DNA from: Psychrobacter sp. 28M-43
GTDB lineage: Bacteria; Pseudomonadota; Gammaproteobacteria; Pseudomonadales; Moraxellaceae
Length of the DNA: 64,000 nucleotides
Assembly (NCBI RefSeq): GCF_014770435.1
Contig: NZ_CP061739.1
Location: 2,666,001-2,730,000 of the forward strand
Direction of reading: 5' to 3'
The position numbers were made by a program, and so were the translations under genes. Below the pieces are notes generated by a model. It was not told the origin of the DNA, did not search any database, and saw nothing but the letters and a program-made list of their open reading frames with translations. Below, piece by piece: positions 27,201 to 37,352 of the stretch; position 1 is the first letter of the stretch, and the number at the start of each line of letters is the position of its first letter.

Positions 27201-30170
27201 TTACAACGCTTTCAACTGCTCCATCTGCGCCGTCATCGCGGTCAACTGCCCTTCTAGCTCAGCCAATTTCGCCTTCTCAGCATCGACCACTTCCGCAGGT
27301 GCTTTACTGACAAAGCCTTCATTACCTAGCTTACGCGCGATACCATCGGCTTGCTTTTGTAACTTTTCATGTGCTTTGTCCAGACGCGCCAGCTCAGCCG
27401 TTGGATCGATTAGCCCTTTCATCGGTACGAGTACGCGTAGCTGACCGACCATACTTGATGATGACAGTGGTACTTCATCGCCTTCTTTGACGATCTCTAA
27501 GCTCTCAACTTTGGCAAGCGCTTTGAACTGGTTTTTGATACGGGATAGACGCGCTTCTTCGTCGCTAGAGACGTTTTGTAGGAGCACTGGCAGACGTACC
27601 GCATTGCCCAGTTTCATCTCACCACGGATGTTACGGACGCTCGCGATTAGCTCCTGTAGCCATGCCATATCCGCTTCGGTCTGCTCACTGATTTGGCTGG
27701 CATCGGTCTGTGGATAGTCAGCAACCACGATGCTGTCGGTGTTTTTGCGACCTAGTAGCGGTGCGATGGTCTGCCAGATTTGCTCAGTCAGATACGGCAT
27801 GATTGGATGGGTGAAACGTAGCGCAGTCTCTAGTACGTGCAGTAGTACATAGCGGATTTGCGCTTTACGCTCATCAGACACTGAGTCATCATTTAGACTG
27901 GCTTTGGCAAGCTCAACGTACCAATCACAGTACTCATTCCAGATAAACTCATAGATATCTTGGCTGACCATATCGAGACGATACTGAGCGAAATGCTGAT
28001 GAATGTCTTTGATGCTAGAGTTTAGACGACTCATGATCCATTTTTCTGGTAACTCCCATACATCAGGGTTTGCCGTTTGGTCGATAGGCTTGGCGTTGCT
28101 GTCACCATCGACACAGTTCATGAGGACAAAACGGCTAGCGTTCCAGATTTTATTACAGAAATTACGATAGCCCTCGACACGCTTTAGATCAAAGTTGATA
28201 TCGCGACCAGTACTGGCTAGTGAGGTAAAGGTAAAGCGCAGTGCATCCGTACCATACGCTGGGATACCCTCTGGGAACTCTTTACGCGTTTGCTTTTCGA
28301 TTTTGGCCGCGTCTTTTGGGTTCATCATATTGCTAGTGCGTTTTTCGACCAACGCTTCTAGCTCAATACCGTCGATAAGGTCGATCGGATCTAAGACATT
28401 ACCTTTTGATTTTGACATTTTTTGACCATTGCCATCACGTACTAGACCATGCACATAGACGGTCTTAAACGGTACTTGCGGCGTGCCATCTTCGTTTTTC
28501 ACGAAGTGCATGGTCATCATGATCATGCGGGCTACCCAAAAGAAGATAATATCAAAACCTGTCACCAATACGCTGGTCGGGTGGAAAGTGTCCATCACGC
28601 GTGGATCGGCGTTGACGTCTGCCCAGTCAAGCGTACTGAACGTCCATAGACCAGAGCTGAACCACGTATCGAGCACATCATCATCTTGGCGCAGTTTTAC
28701 ATCGTCGCTTAGATTGTACTTACTACGTACCTCGCTTTCGTCACGGGCGACATAGATTTCACCTGTCGCATCGTCATACCATGCAGGGATACGATGACCC
28801 CACCACAGCTGACGGCTGATACACCAGTCTTGTAGATCGGTCATCCACGCCATATACATGTTTTTGTACTGTGCAGGGACGAACTCAATGCTGCCGTCTT
28901 CTACTGCGTCAATCGCAGGCTTGGCAAGCTCTTTAACTGCGACATACCACTGATCGGTCAACCACGGCTCAACGATCGTGCCACCACGCTCAGCACGCGG
29001 AGCTTTTAGTGCATAGTCTTCGATATCTTCTAGCCAGCCCTGCTCGCCTGCTTGCTCTACAAGGAACTTACGCGCAGCAAAACGCTCAAGTCCTGCGTAC
29101 TCGCTCGGCGTGGTCTCTAACTCTGGCTCACGTGTTTGCAAATCAGGGTAGACTTCCATCGCTGGCAAGATATTGGCGCGCTCATCAAGGATATTAATCA
29201 ATGGCAAGCTATGACGACGACCCAATTCATAGTCGTTAAAATCATGCGCTGGAGTAATTTTGACACAACCTGTACCGAAGTCTTTTTCGACATAATCATC
29301 AGCGACGATAGGCACGACACGGCCCGTGATTGGCAAGGTAATGGTTTTTCCGACCAAGTGTGCGTAGCGCTCATCGCTAGGATTAACTGCGACAGCGGTA
29401 TCACCAAGAAGCGTTTCAGGACGCGTGGTGGCTACGACTAGATAGTTTTTACCATCTTGAGTCGTTAGGTCTGTATCGGTGAAATGATAGCGAAAATGCC
29501 ATAGACTACCTTTTTCGTCGTGGTTTTCTACTTCTAAATCAGATAGCGCGGTTTGGAACTTTGGATCCCAGTTGACTAGACGCTTACCACGATAAATTAA
29601 ACCATCGTCGAACAGGCGTACGAACACTTCTTTTACTGCGTTAGACAGACCATCATCCATGGTAAAGCGCTCACGCGACCAGTCAACTGAGCTGCCCAAA
29701 CGGCGAATTTGGCTGGTGATATTGCCGCCCGACTCTTCTTTCCATTCCCATACTTTATCGATAAAGTCTGCACGCGTCATATCACGGCGCTTGATACCTT
29801 GCGCTTCCAGACGACGCTCAACAACCATCTGGGTCGCGATACCCGCATGATCCGTACCTGGTTGCCACAGCGTATTATCGCCGTCCATGCGGTGATAACG
29901 GGTAAGCGCATCCATAATAGCGTTGTTAAAACCGTGACCCATATGTAGCGAGCCAGTGACGTTTGGCGGTGGCAGCGCGATAGAAAACGACTCGTCTTTG
30001 TCAAAAGTCGGCTGAAAATAGCCGCTTTCTTCCCAACCTTGATACATACCTGCTTCGACTTCCGCAGGATTATAGGCGCTCTCTAATTGGCTTAGCGCCG
30101 CTTGGATCGACTGGGTCAGGTTGGTTTTCGCATTGCTATCAATGCTGGTATCGGTATTAGGATTGCTCAT
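27201..30170 (-). CDS. valS: Valyl-tRNA synthetase
   Basis: The product is 989 aa, a class Ia aminoacyl-tRNA synthetase charging tRNA-Val. The HIGH-type motif is [14 protein letters not shown] (H76-H79) and KMSKS is at about residues 582-586 ([12 protein letters not shown]). An editing (CP1) domain lies between, and the C terminus ends with the ValS-type coiled-coil arm (repeated Leu/Lys/Glu, last 70 residues). There is an extra N-terminal stretch of about 30 polar residues before the conserved core. Essential and cytoplasmic. It is the anchor gene beside which the AT-rich defence cassette was gained. Confidence 0.97.
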   Translation of the reverse strand: MSNPNTDTSIDSNAKTNLTQSIQAALSQLESAYNPAEVEAGMYQGWEESGYFQPTFDKDESFSIALPPPNVTGSLHMGHGFNNAIMDALTRYHRMDGDNTLWQPGTDHAGIATQMVVERRLEAQGIKRRDMTRADFIDKVWEWKEESGGNITSQIRRLGSSVDWSRERFTMDDGLSNAVKEVFVRLFDDGLIYRGKRLVNWDPKFQTALSDLEVENHDEKGSLWHFRYHFTDTDLTTQDGKNYLVVATTRPETLLGDTAVAVNPSDERYAHLVGKTITLPITGRVVPIVADDYVEKDFGTGCVKITPAHDFNDYELGRRHSLPLINILDERANILPAMEVYPDLQTREPELETTPSEYAGLERFAARKFLVEQAGEQGWLEDIEDYALKAPRAERGGTIVEPWLTDQWYVAVKELAKPAIDAVEDGSIEFVPAQYKNMYMAWMTDLQDWCISRQLWWGHRIPAWYDDATGEIYVARDESEVRSKYNLSDDVKLRQDDDVLDTWFSSGLWTFSTLDWADVNADPRVMDTFHPTSVLVTGFDIIFFWVARMIMMTMHFVKNEDGTPQVPFKTVYVHGLVRDGNGQKMSKSKGNVLDPIDLIDGIELEALVEKRTSNMMNPKDAAKIEKQTRKEFPEGIPAYGTDALRFTFTSLASTGRDINFDLKRVEGYRNFCNKIWNASRFVLMNCVDGDSNAKPIDQTANPDVWELPEKWIMSRLNSSIKDIHQHFAQYRLDMVSQDIYEFIWNEYCDWYVELAKASLNDDSVSDERKAQIRYVLLHVLETALRFTHPIMPYLTEQIWQTIAPLLGRKNTDSIVVADYPQTDASQISEQTEADMAWLQELIASVRNIRGEMKLGNAVRLPVLLQNVSSDEEARLSRIKNQFKALAKVESLEIVKEGDEVPLSSSSMVGQLRVLVPMKGLIDPTAELARLDKAHEKLQKQADGIARKLGNEGFVSKAPAEVVDAEKAKLAELEGQLTAMTAQMEQLKAL

Positions 30171-30430
30171 AATAGGGTGATCTTATTGTTGATAATGAAT
30201 GTGGTCAAAATGAGATAGCGCAAAACGCTATAAAAACAGGAAAAATAGTTGATAGTGTGATTTTAACGCAGATAGGCAGATTTTGTTAGATGGTAAGGCA
30301 ATTTATAAAGCCTGAAGGCGATTTATTACTCAAATTGTTAATCAATTAACAACAGCAATCCGAAGAATGGGAAATATAATAGAGATTACTTATGCAGCAA
30401 AATCATTAGCCTATAACCAGCGAGCCAACC

Positions 30431-31525
30431 GTGTCCCAAGATACCGAATATGACCATGATTCTCAGGCTAATCTATCAGACAGCGAGCGTCTGAGCGTGA
30501 ACACCACCCCTCCTATGCCTAAAGATAATCATACGCTAGAAGAAAACAGCGATTCTTCTAAAGACATTGAGGTAAATAAGGACGCAGACGAACCTATCAA
30601 AGCCACCGAAGACCTAGAAAACGATGACCTGCCAGAAGAAATCAGCGACGAAGACAAAGAAACCATCAAAAAGGTCGCCAGTGATGACAATCTAAGCCAA
30701 GCGAAAAGCTACGCCAGTATCTTAGTCGAGCAAGTTATCCACGCAAAAGAAACCTTTGAGCGTTCACTTGGCTCGCTATTTACCAGCGCCTTTACAGCTG
30801 GGCTAGAGATTGGCATCAGCTTTTTTATGATTTTATCAGCGTTTGCCTTGCTCAATGACGTGATACCAAGTCGCTATGCCATGGTGCTGTCGTCACTGCT
30901 GTATCCAATCGGCTTTATTATCGTGGTGATTGGTCAGTCGCTATTATTTACGGAGCAGACATCCCTCTTGAGCTTGCCTGTCTTAAATAAAATTGAGCCG
31001 CTGCACAAACTTCTGCGGCTATGGGGCATCGTCATCGCTGGTAATATCGTTGGCGGCTGTATCTTTGCAGCATTAATGATCGGTCTGGGACTGCATATGC
31101 ATCTGTTTACAGACCACGCTATCGATGTCTATGCCGAGCACATCCTAGGTTTTGAGTGGTGGGTTATCTTTGGCAGCGCCGTGCTAGCAGGCTGGATGAT
31201 GGGCGTGGCCGCATGGCTAGTGACCTCTGCACGAGATACACTTAGCCGTATCGTACTGGTGACGCTTATCACTGGTAGTATTGGGTTTTTAGGCTTGCAT
31301 CATAGTATCGTGGGCAATATCGAGGTATTTTCAGCGCTGCTGTATGGCAATACCGTCAGTCTCTGGCGATACTTGGTATTTTTAGTCGTGGTACTGGTGG
31401 GCAATACGGTAGGCGGTGTGGTGTTCGTCGCGGTACTCAAAAACCGTACGTTCTTATTTGAAATTGAAAAAGTAAAAGAGCAAGCTGCCGAGGCAAGAGC
31501 GAAAATGGACAGACGAAGATTCTAA
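30431..31525 (+). CDS. Formate/nitrite transporter (FNT) family protein, YfdC-like
   Basis: A 364-aa protein. The C-terminal two thirds contain about six hydrophobic segments of the FNT pentameric channel fold (SLFTSAFTAGLEIGISFF, IVIAGNIVGGCIFAALM, GWMMGVAAWLV, GNTVGGVVFVAVL). The first 95-105 residues are a highly acidic, disordered-looking extension found in only some FNT proteins, such as the YfdC subgroup to a lesser degree. The start is a GTG with a weak ribosome site and is the least certain point. The transported anion cannot be told from sequence. Confidence 0.78.
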   Translation: MSQDTEYDHDSQANLSDSERLSVNTTPPMPKDNHTLEENSDSSKDIEVNKDADEPIKATEDLENDDLPEEISDEDKETIKKVASDDNLSQAKSYASILVEQVIHAKETFERSLGSLFTSAFTAGLEIGISFFMILSAFALLNDVIPSRYAMVLSSLLYPIGFIIVVIGQSLLFTEQTSLLSLPVLNKIEPLHKLLRLWGIVIAGNIVGGCIFAALMIGLGLHMHLFTDHAIDVYAEHILGFEWWVIFGSAVLAGWMMGVAAWLVTSARDTLSRIVLVTLITGSIGFLGLHHSIVGNIEVFSALLYGNTVSLWRYLVFLVVVLVGNTVGGVVFVAVLKNRTFLFEIEKVKEQAAEARAKMDRRRF

Positions 31526-31527
31526 GC

Positions 31528-31587
31528 TTGAGCCAAACTGATTTGAGCTAAAACTGATTTGAGCTAAACTGATTTGAGTTAAAACGA
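31528..31587. repeat. Four tandem 15-16-bp repeats
   Basis: Units TTGAGCCAAACTGAT, TTGAGCTAAAACTGAT, TTGAGCTAAACTGAT and a partial TTGAGTTAAAACGA abut directly after the FNT stop codon and before the terminator, so they should lie in the 3' untranslated region. Confidence 0.92.
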
Positions 31588-31598
31588 GCATTAAACGC

Positions 31599-31648
31599 AA
31601 AAGCCCATAACACGCTTCATTATACAAAGCGGATTACGGGCTTTTTTT
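31599..31648. terminator. Rho-independent terminator, probably bidirectional
   Basis: AAAAGCCCATAA and its partner TTACGGGCTTTTTTT, with an internal CGCTT/AAGCG pairing, form a long hairpin between the FNT gene and the convergent BASS gene. Confidence 0.82.
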
Positions 31649-31729
31649 ACTAAACCATACACTGTTGATTTTTTACCAATACTGTCTCAACTGGCGCAAC
31701 AATGCGTTACTACGGTTATCTTAAACCTC

Positions 31730-32653
31730 TTACATTCTACGTGCTGCCAATACACTGCTTTCTATCTCTGTTCTTTTTGCTTTATTGTGCTGGGCAGTAA
31801 ATACTCTGACCATGATACCAGCGGTCAAGAACATGATTAGCGTATAGATAGCTGGCGTCATCGACATCTTATAGTTAGCCAATAGCGTCAGTGCCATAAA
31901 CATTGAAAGCGTACTGTTTTGTAGGCCGACTTCCATAGTAATCGAGCGTCTTTGCGCAGGATTTAGACCGAACCATTTACTGGTGTAATAACCAAGTGCC
32001 ATCGTCGAGACGTTCAGTATCAATGCCACAGGGCCAGTAGCGATTAATGCTTCAACGATAATGTCTCGTTGCACATAGCTTAAGAAAAGTACCAAGAAGC
32101 TCAAAAATATCACGCCAAAACGAGATACCATCACCTGTCCTTTATCTGCCGCGTTAGGGGCATAGCGTTTGATCAACATACCAATACTGACGGGTAAGAT
32201 AGTCAGAGCAATTAGGCTGATCATGGTCTTGACCACTGGCAACTGAAACTCACTACCTGCACCCATAAAGTACACGAGCGAAAAACTGAGGACGATAGGA
32301 ATGGTAAATACGGTAATAACACTGGCAATAGCGGTCATGGTGACCGAAAGTGCGACGTCACCTTTGGCTAAATAGGTAAATAGATTTGATGTCGTGCCAC
32401 CAGGACACAGTACCAGCAACATGACTCCAACGGCATACTCTGGCTCGAGAGACATAGTGGTTGCCAAAGCAAAACCTACCAATGGTAAAAATATTAACTG
32501 GTTGGTCAAGCCTATAGCGACTGCTTTAGGGTATTTGACGACTCTCTTAAAGTCATTGGTAACTAAGGACAATCCCATTCCCATCATAATCAAAAAGATA
32601 CTAATGGGAATGACTTTTGCATTTATAAACGTGACTAACTCAACACCTTCCAT
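31730..32653 (-). CDS. Bile acid:sodium symporter (BASS) family protein
   Basis: A 307-aa membrane protein with 8-10 hydrophobic segments and the BASS signatures: GMGLSLVTNDFKRVVKYPKA at the end of the first helices and LVLCPGGTTSNLFTYLAKGDVALS around the crossover helix (Na+ site). GLQNSTLSMFMALT lies near the second crossover. Bacterial members import a variety of organic anions with Na+, rarely bile acids. It stands alone, convergent with the FNT gene. Confidence 0.9.
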   Translation of the reverse strand: MEGVELVTFINAKVIPISIFLIMMGMGLSLVTNDFKRVVKYPKAVAIGLTNQLIFLPLVGFALATTMSLEPEYAVGVMLLVLCPGGTTSNLFTYLAKGDVALSVTMTAIASVITVFTIPIVLSFSLVYFMGAGSEFQLPVVKTMISLIALTILPVSIGMLIKRYAPNAADKGQVMVSRFGVIFLSFLVLFLSYVQRDIIVEALIATGPVALILNVSTMALGYYTSKWFGLNPAQRRSITMEVGLQNSTLSMFMALTLLANYKMSMTPAIYTLIMFLTAGIMVRVFTAQHNKAKRTEIESSVLAARRM

Positions 32654-32959
32654 AACTACATCCTTGTAGATAGAGCCCTTACACGGGCAGGTTTATGACA
32701 ACCTCGTCATGCTCAATCAGCCAATCCTGCTGATATCTTGGGTAAAAGCCACCGACGTTGTCAGCTCTTTATATGATACTTTTCCATACAGTCGTGTTTT
32801 TTAAACCGACAATTTTTGATAAAACTGGTTACTACGAACCGAAATAATAACGGAACGACAAAATTCAGTATATCGTTGTAAAAGTGTATGGTTTTGATTT
32901 TTCTGACTACTCATCAGTCAATTATAGGTTTTTACACTTGAAAATAAACTAGAAATGAT
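32654..32959. other. Spacer BASS / YbjQ-like gene, nothing recognised
   Basis: About 300 nt, containing the BASS promoter (leftward). No gene, strong hairpin or repeat array was found. Confidence 0.4.
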
Positions 32960-33466
32960 TTAAGCGGGAATGTTGTGATTTATAGCAGATGTAGAGTGAA
33001 TATGGTCGATACTGATAACAGCTGTACCGTAGGCGATGGCTTCGACCATACTGCCTAATTGGTTGACATTGGTTACCTCAAGACGTAACCCGTAGATATG
33101 CGTGTAGCCTTTGGCTTTTGCCTCAGTCCGCATACGAACAATGGCTTCGCGGCGGGCACGATCTAGCAAAGTCTCATAGGTGGTTAAGTTTTTGCCAAAG
33201 ACACTTAATACGCGAGCGATGATCATTTTGAAGTAGTCTTGAGCGATGACGACACTACCCAGCACCAGCTCACCTTCACTACCCGCCGCTAACTTGGGAC
33301 GGTATAAGCGTTCGCTTGAGACAGTAATATCGCCCAATGCTTGCTCTGCTACGCTTAGCTGTGCTAAATGCTGACGCTCATGGCGTGACCCGAAGAACCA
33401 GCCAGCCGCGAATAAGAAGACAAACGGCCCATAGTTGATGAGCACTTGCGTGAGTGAATCATTCAT
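32960..33466 (-). CDS. Membrane-anchored YbjQ/UPF0145 family protein
   Basis: A 168-aa protein. One N-terminal transmembrane helix (YGPFVFLFAAGWFFG, about residues 12-26) precedes a YbjQ domain (LVLGSVVIAQDYFKMIIARVLSVFGKNLTTYETLLDRARREAIVRM). YbjQ proteins form oligomeric shells of unknown function, once called heavy-metal-binding. The gene is immediately downstream of a soluble YbjQ paralog on the same strand, with a 78-nt spacer holding a short tandem repeat. The pair is probably co-transcribed. Confidence 0.8.
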   Translation of the reverse strand: MNDSLTQVLINYGPFVFLFAAGWFFGSRHERQHLAQLSVAEQALGDITVSSERLYRPKLAAGSEGELVLGSVVIAQDYFKMIIARVLSVFGKNLTTYETLLDRARREAIVRMRTEAKAKGYTHIYGLRLEVTNVNQLGSMVEAIAYGTAVISIDHIHSTSAINHNIPA

Positions 33467-33498
33467 AGCACGTTTCTCATCATAAAAAGCATCGGTGC

Positions 33499-33544
33499 TT
33501 TTAACATTATAGGATTTAGTATTGTAGCTTTTAGTATTGTAGGA
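33499..33544. repeat. Degenerate 14-16-bp tandem repeat between YbjQ paralogs
   Basis: Three units, TTTTAACATTATAGGA, TTTAGTATTGTAGC and TTTTAGTATTGTAGGA, abut right up to the stop codon of the upstream YbjQ gene. Confidence 0.8.
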
Positions 33545-33985
33545 TTAACCAAAAGGATTGAAACGCGGTAAATCATCGGGTGCGACTTGGGTCTGAGTAT
33601 TTGTGTTTTGACTAGAATGATTATAACCATCGCTTGGCGGGTTTTGATACTGCTGCTGTGATATCGGCGCAACCTTGACCGCCGTACCATAGACAAACAG
33701 CTCTGACGCACCTTGGGCGATGCTAGAAGTTGAAAAACGTAGACCGACCACCGCATCAGCACCTAACGCCTCTGCTTTGACAATCATGCGATCGATTGCT
33801 TCTTGGCGTGACTCTTCTAATAGCTCGGTATAAGCCGTCAGCTCGCCGCCAACGATGTTTTTTAACCCAGCAAACAAATCTTTACCGACGTGCTTTGAAC
33901 GCACGGTACTACCGTACACCACGTCTAGGCGTTCAGTGATTTGATAGTTAGGTAGGTGTTCAAGATTAGAGAGTTGCACAGTCAT
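33545..33985 (-). CDS. Soluble YbjQ/UPF0145 family protein
   Basis: A 146-aa protein. Residues 10-110 are a full YbjQ domain (YGSTVRSKHVGKDLFAGLKNIVGGELTAYTELLEESRQEAIDRM, then GADAVVGLRFSTSS and YGTAVKV). The last 35 residues are a Gln/Asn-rich, Pro-containing tail. It lacks the membrane helix of its downstream paralog. The function of the family is unknown. Confidence 0.88.
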   Translation of the reverse strand: MTVQLSNLEHLPNYQITERLDVVYGSTVRSKHVGKDLFAGLKNIVGGELTAYTELLEESRQEAIDRMIVKAEALGADAVVGLRFSTSSIAQGASELFVYGTAVKVAPISQQQYQNPPSDGYNHSSQNTNTQTQVAPDDLPRFNPFG

Positions 33986-34055
33986 AGTATGACCTTATCG
34001 GTGACTAATAAAATACAGGGTAAATCAAAGCACTGTAATACAGCATAGGCAAAAT

Positions 34056-34085
34056 AGAAACAGCACTGCTAATAGCGCTGTTTCT
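34056..34085 (-). terminator. Candidate terminator of the UPF0149 gene
   Basis: On the minus strand GAAACAGCGCT and AGTGCTGTTTC form a stem followed by TATTTT, about 10 nt after the stop codon at 34094. Confidence 0.65.
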
Positions 34086-34093
34086 TAGCATCA

Positions 34094-34651
34094 TTAATCG
34101 TTGGTATGAAATAGTAAGAATAATTCAGTCAAATTACCTTCGATGCTATTGGCCATTTGTACCATTTTGTCTTCGTCTTTACGCATTTCAGACAGCTCTG
34201 GATCTTCATCATCGATACCGCTTAGTACGATCATTGGCAAGGTCAATACTGCGACGTCTTCTGCGGTCTCTTGATCTTCAAACCAATCGCTTGCTTCGTC
34301 ACCATACATGGCATCGACAAAACCGATTGACCAAGCAACGATGTCTGACTCGTCAGAGAAATCAACCGCCACTTCTTCGTTACCAGCATCTTCACCAAAT
34401 GGTAATTCAATAGGCGTCTCGTTTTTTAGCTCAGCCATGATTGAATCGCGCCAGCGTTTGATGCCATCGATAACGTTGTCTGGAATCTCACTTACGTGAC
34501 CTTCGAACAGGGCATCCATCCAGTTAGGCAATGGACGACCGATAACCGTCGCTGTCAAAAAACCATGCGCTGCGACACTATCTAGCACAAACTGGCTTTC
34601 TTGATTGTCCAAATAGTCTAGTAATTCATCAAAACTTAGTTGGTTACTCAT
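34094..34651 (-). CDS. UPF0149 (YecA/YgfB) family protein
   Basis: A 185-aa acidic protein with the YecA/YgfB pattern: DELLDYLDNQ, then AHGFLTATVIGRPLPNWMDALF near residue 30, and VAWSIGFVDAMYGDEASDWFE near residue 110. It lacks the C-terminal SEC-C zinc motif of E. coli YecA. The biochemical role is unknown. It is on the same strand as the upstream acidic small-protein gene, but inverted repeats in the spacer suggest separate transcripts. Confidence 0.85.
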   Translation of the reverse strand: MSNQLSFDELLDYLDNQESQFVLDSVAAHGFLTATVIGRPLPNWMDALFEGHVSEIPDNVIDGIKRWRDSIMAELKNETPIELPFGEDAGNEEVAVDFSDESDIVAWSIGFVDAMYGDEASDWFEDQETAEDVAVLTLPMIVLSGIDDEDPELSEMRKDEDKMVQMANSIEGNLTELFLLFHTND

Positions 34652-34958
34652 AATTTGGTTTTCCTTAGCAGATAGATGTCATCAATCGCAGTGGGCGATC
34701 GGTTAAATAAAAGAGGACGAGTACTTAAGTAGAGACTAAAGGCTGCTTGATTGATCAAACTCAAGCAACCTCTATCAGGTAAGTATTATCGAGATGAACT
34801 GGTTGCGAGCAACCTAGAAAATTAGAAAACAGCAGGCAACCAGTTTGATTGGTTAAATGATTTTAGTCATTAAAATAGCCACTGCCGTTAAAGTAGTTAC
34901 CGTCATTAAAGTAGCTACTAGAGCACTTTAGTCCACTGAAACGACTGATGCCGATAAA
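34652..34958. other. Spacer with hairpins and a tandem repeat
   Basis: About 300 nt. On the minus strand, AGGTTGCTTGA/TCAAGCAGCCT (34740-34771) forms an 11-bp stem that may terminate the upstream small gene. AACTGGTTGC (34798-34807) pairs with GCAACCAGTT (34835-34844) in a larger stem-loop. An 18-bp triplicate repeat follows at 34866-34919. Confidence 0.6.
34866..34919. repeat. Degenerate 3 x 18-bp tandem repeat
   Basis: Three abutting 18-mers: GTCATTAAAATAGCCACT, GCCGTTAAAGTAGTTACC and GTCATTAAAGTAGCTACT. They lie about 40 nt downstream of the stop codon of the small acidic gene. Confidence 0.9.
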
Positions 34959-35195
34959 TTAAAAATCGTCATCATCCCAATCATCGCCGTCTTCATCGAA
35001 GTTGTCTATGTCGTCTAGATCGTCTTTTAACTCTTTAGCCAAACGCTTTTCTTCTAGCAAATTATCGATTAGCCGACGTTTTTCAAGACTACTTAAACGT
35101 GTACGTACGCTCGTCTCAGCTTCTTCAACCATCTTTGCATCATCATCGTCGACAAAATCATCATCAAAATCGTCGTCAATATCAGCGTCACTCAT
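34959..35195 (-). CDS. Small acidic protein, PA3496-like
   Basis: A 78-aa, very acidic protein. Runs of Asp at both ends flank a basic-acidic helix (SSLEKRRLIDNLLEEKRLAKELKDD, about residues 35-59) that resembles the helix of PA3496-type small proteins, whose role is unclear. The ATG has a GGAG ribosome site and the codon use fits the neighbours, so it is probably real. Assignment to the family rests on the helix pattern alone. Confidence 0.65.
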   Translation of the reverse strand: MSDADIDDDFDDDFVDDDDAKMVEEAETSVRTRLSSLEKRRLIDNLLEEKRLAKELKDDLDDIDNFDEDGDDWDDDDF

Positions 35196-35381
35196 GACAA
35201 ACTCCTATCATTTTTAGGCAAGGGTATTAAGAATACATCAATATATATATGCCTTATAAAGTCTCTATTGAATGTTGTCAATCCTTTTTCGCAATATGGT
35301 ACATTTCATCTCTACGATTAAGATAGTCTAGTAGGCTATATAACAGACAATTGTAATATAAATGACCAAATACAGTCGGCA

Positions 35382-36839
35382 TTAAATGTGCAGATCGTCC
35401 TCATCTTCAATCATAAGAACTGCGTTGCGCACATCAGCCAAACGCTGAATCAAGGAGTCGTTAGCACCATCAAATATCGCACACTCGCGCTCATAGACAG
35501 TGGTTGGGCGCATGATGTTATGTACTTGTACGTGATTGCTGATTTGCTTGAGACCAGCATTTGGCAATAGTATCAATAGCTGCTCTTTTTTGCCGATACT
35601 CTGGAGCAAGTGAGTCATTGGCTCTGACTGCGCCTCATCACTCACGCCCGCTTTCGCTGGCAAAGCAAAGCGCGACAGCTCAATATGCTTGTCGTGGATA
35701 ATTTTGTTGAGCATTAAGTATAGCTTGGCAAGCATCACGCCTGCGAGTGCCACTTTTGCATGACTATTATCAGCCTTTAGTACCACACTTGCGCCATTGT
35801 CTTCGAAGTGCGCTTCATTCATCGCACTCACGCCCAGTAGCAATGGTTGTCTTAGCAACTCAGTCACGGCTTGATTGAGCAGCTGGGTGCAGAGTGATAG
35901 ATAAGGCAGACGCTGCGCAGGTGCAAGGCGTTCAAGCATATTGAACTCATCATGGAATACGACTTGAACTTTGACGCTATCAACAGACCGTGTGGCAGAT
36001 AGCTTAGACGTATAACTGGCAGCTTGAGAAGTGACACCGTCTGTATCTGCTATCTCGCTTTCGCTACCTTCACTCGCACTCGCTAGATTGTCAGTATCGC
36101 TACCTGCCTCTTGGTTTTGCTGGGTTCTAAGGTACTCGTTCACTTCATTATGTACATTAAACTTGCGGGCATTAGTCACCTCGTCATCTGCTGCGTTTGC
36201 AGTATTATCCGTCGCTACTTGACTGTCTGCTAAATGAGACGCTGATTGACCCGTTGACTGGCGCTCAAGTTCACGGTCGTAGCCGCGTTGATCGACTGGT
36301 CTATATTGGTCACGATACAGCTCTTGGATATCTCGACTTAACGCATTGATTTGCTCTTTGGTCGGACGAGCGAGGTAACCATAAATCAACCAAAGCAGTA
36401 AATGCAGCAGCATAGTACCGATGACAAACGGCCATTGCATGGCGATAATTTCGCCTTTACTGACGTCTTTCAAAGTCAATGCAACGCTACCAATAACTGC
36501 ATCGCCATTGGTGGCGATTTGACGAATGGTGTCACCTTGCTGCATCGGCGCATTGCCTACTGGCACCAAGATATCATCGTTGTTGTCTTTAATCAGTATC
36601 CGTGTGACGTCTTGCTCGCTGGTATAGCGGTTGGCAATAACGCTTAAACTCACACGGTCTTTATTTTCTAAAGACAACCTTGCTTCATCAATCAGCTGGG
36701 CGACCATCTGCTCGCCTTTTAACGCACGACTATTGCTCAGCTGTTGGTCAGTACTAATGACCAATAACAGCGTCTGCAAACAAAAACTAACCAGAAGAAT
36801 AATGGCAAACAACCCTTGCCGCGGCGCTAAATACGTCAT
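35382..36839 (-). CDS. YtjB/AhpA-like membrane protein with long acidic linker
   Basis: A 485-aa protein. An N-terminal helix (FAIILLVSFCLQTLLLVI, about residues 11-28) and a second helix near residues 135-155 (FVIGTMLLHLLLWLIYGYLA) enclose an extracytoplasmic domain, as in YtjB/Smp (AhpA-like) proteins. A polar acidic linker (about 195-290) and a cytoplasmic C-terminal domain of about 190 residues follow; I do not recognise the latter. In E. coli ytjB is divergent from serB, exactly as here, which supports the assignment. E. coli YtjB is only about 214 aa, so this version is greatly extended. Confidence 0.7.
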   Translation of the reverse strand: MTYLAPRQGLFAIILLVSFCLQTLLLVISTDQQLSNSRALKGEQMVAQLIDEARLSLENKDRVSLSVIANRYTSEQDVTRILIKDNNDDILVPVGNAPMQQGDTIRQIATNGDAVIGSVALTLKDVSKGEIIAMQWPFVIGTMLLHLLLWLIYGYLARPTKEQINALSRDIQELYRDQYRPVDQRGYDRELERQSTGQSASHLADSQVATDNTANAADDEVTNARKFNVHNEVNEYLRTQQNQEAGSDTDNLASASEGSESEIADTDGVTSQAASYTSKLSATRSVDSVKVQVVFHDEFNMLERLAPAQRLPYLSLCTQLLNQAVTELLRQPLLLGVSAMNEAHFEDNGASVVLKADNSHAKVALAGVMLAKLYLMLNKIIHDKHIELSRFALPAKAGVSDEAQSEPMTHLLQSIGKKEQLLILLPNAGLKQISNHVQVHNIMRPTTVYERECAIFDGANDSLIQRLADVRNAVLMIEDEDDLHI

Positions 36840-37352
36840 GATATGTTAAACTTTTTTGGAGAGAAGAAATTAAAAAACGAGGCTACTGCTCATTTTTTGG
36901 CTAATTTTTAAACAATTGTGATGTGCGCCAACTGTGCTGCGCACATAGTTGTAAAGCGATACAGATTATTAACGACTATCGACAGCACTATTACATCTAA
37001 GACACTGTTGTATCTAAAGCACTACTGATGACATCATTACTATGACTACCGTTAATACAGTTGCCAACGTTACTACCTTTTGCCTTGCTATCTTTTGCGA
37101 AGGCGTCGTTAATAAGAAAGCATCGTCAAGCAACAGCCAGCTTATCTCATCTACTATATCACCATAATAAGCCTTATAGCGTGAGCGCTTTATAAATTTA
37201 TCATAATAACTTTACTGCATTTTCTACGGCATCTTACGCCATAAAATCTGTTCTTTAGCATCATTGTTACTTTGCGCGTCATCTATAGGCGCTGCCCAGT
37301 AAAACTGTTATTATTCCTAATCTTATATGAGCATACAAGGGACAATTGAGCC
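36840..37352. other. Divergent spacer YtjB-like gene / serB
   Basis: About 510 nt holding both promoters. A short 18-bp repeat (AGCACTATTACATCTAAG, ACACTGTTGTATCTAAAG and a more diverged third copy) lies at 36984-37037. No gene or clear terminator was found. Confidence 0.5.
36984..37037. repeat. Degenerate 18-bp tandem repeat (two good copies plus one weak)
   Basis: AGCACTATTACATCTAAG at 36984 and ACACTGTTGTATCTAAAG at 37002 match at most positions; the third unit at 37020 is much more diverged. Confidence 0.6.
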
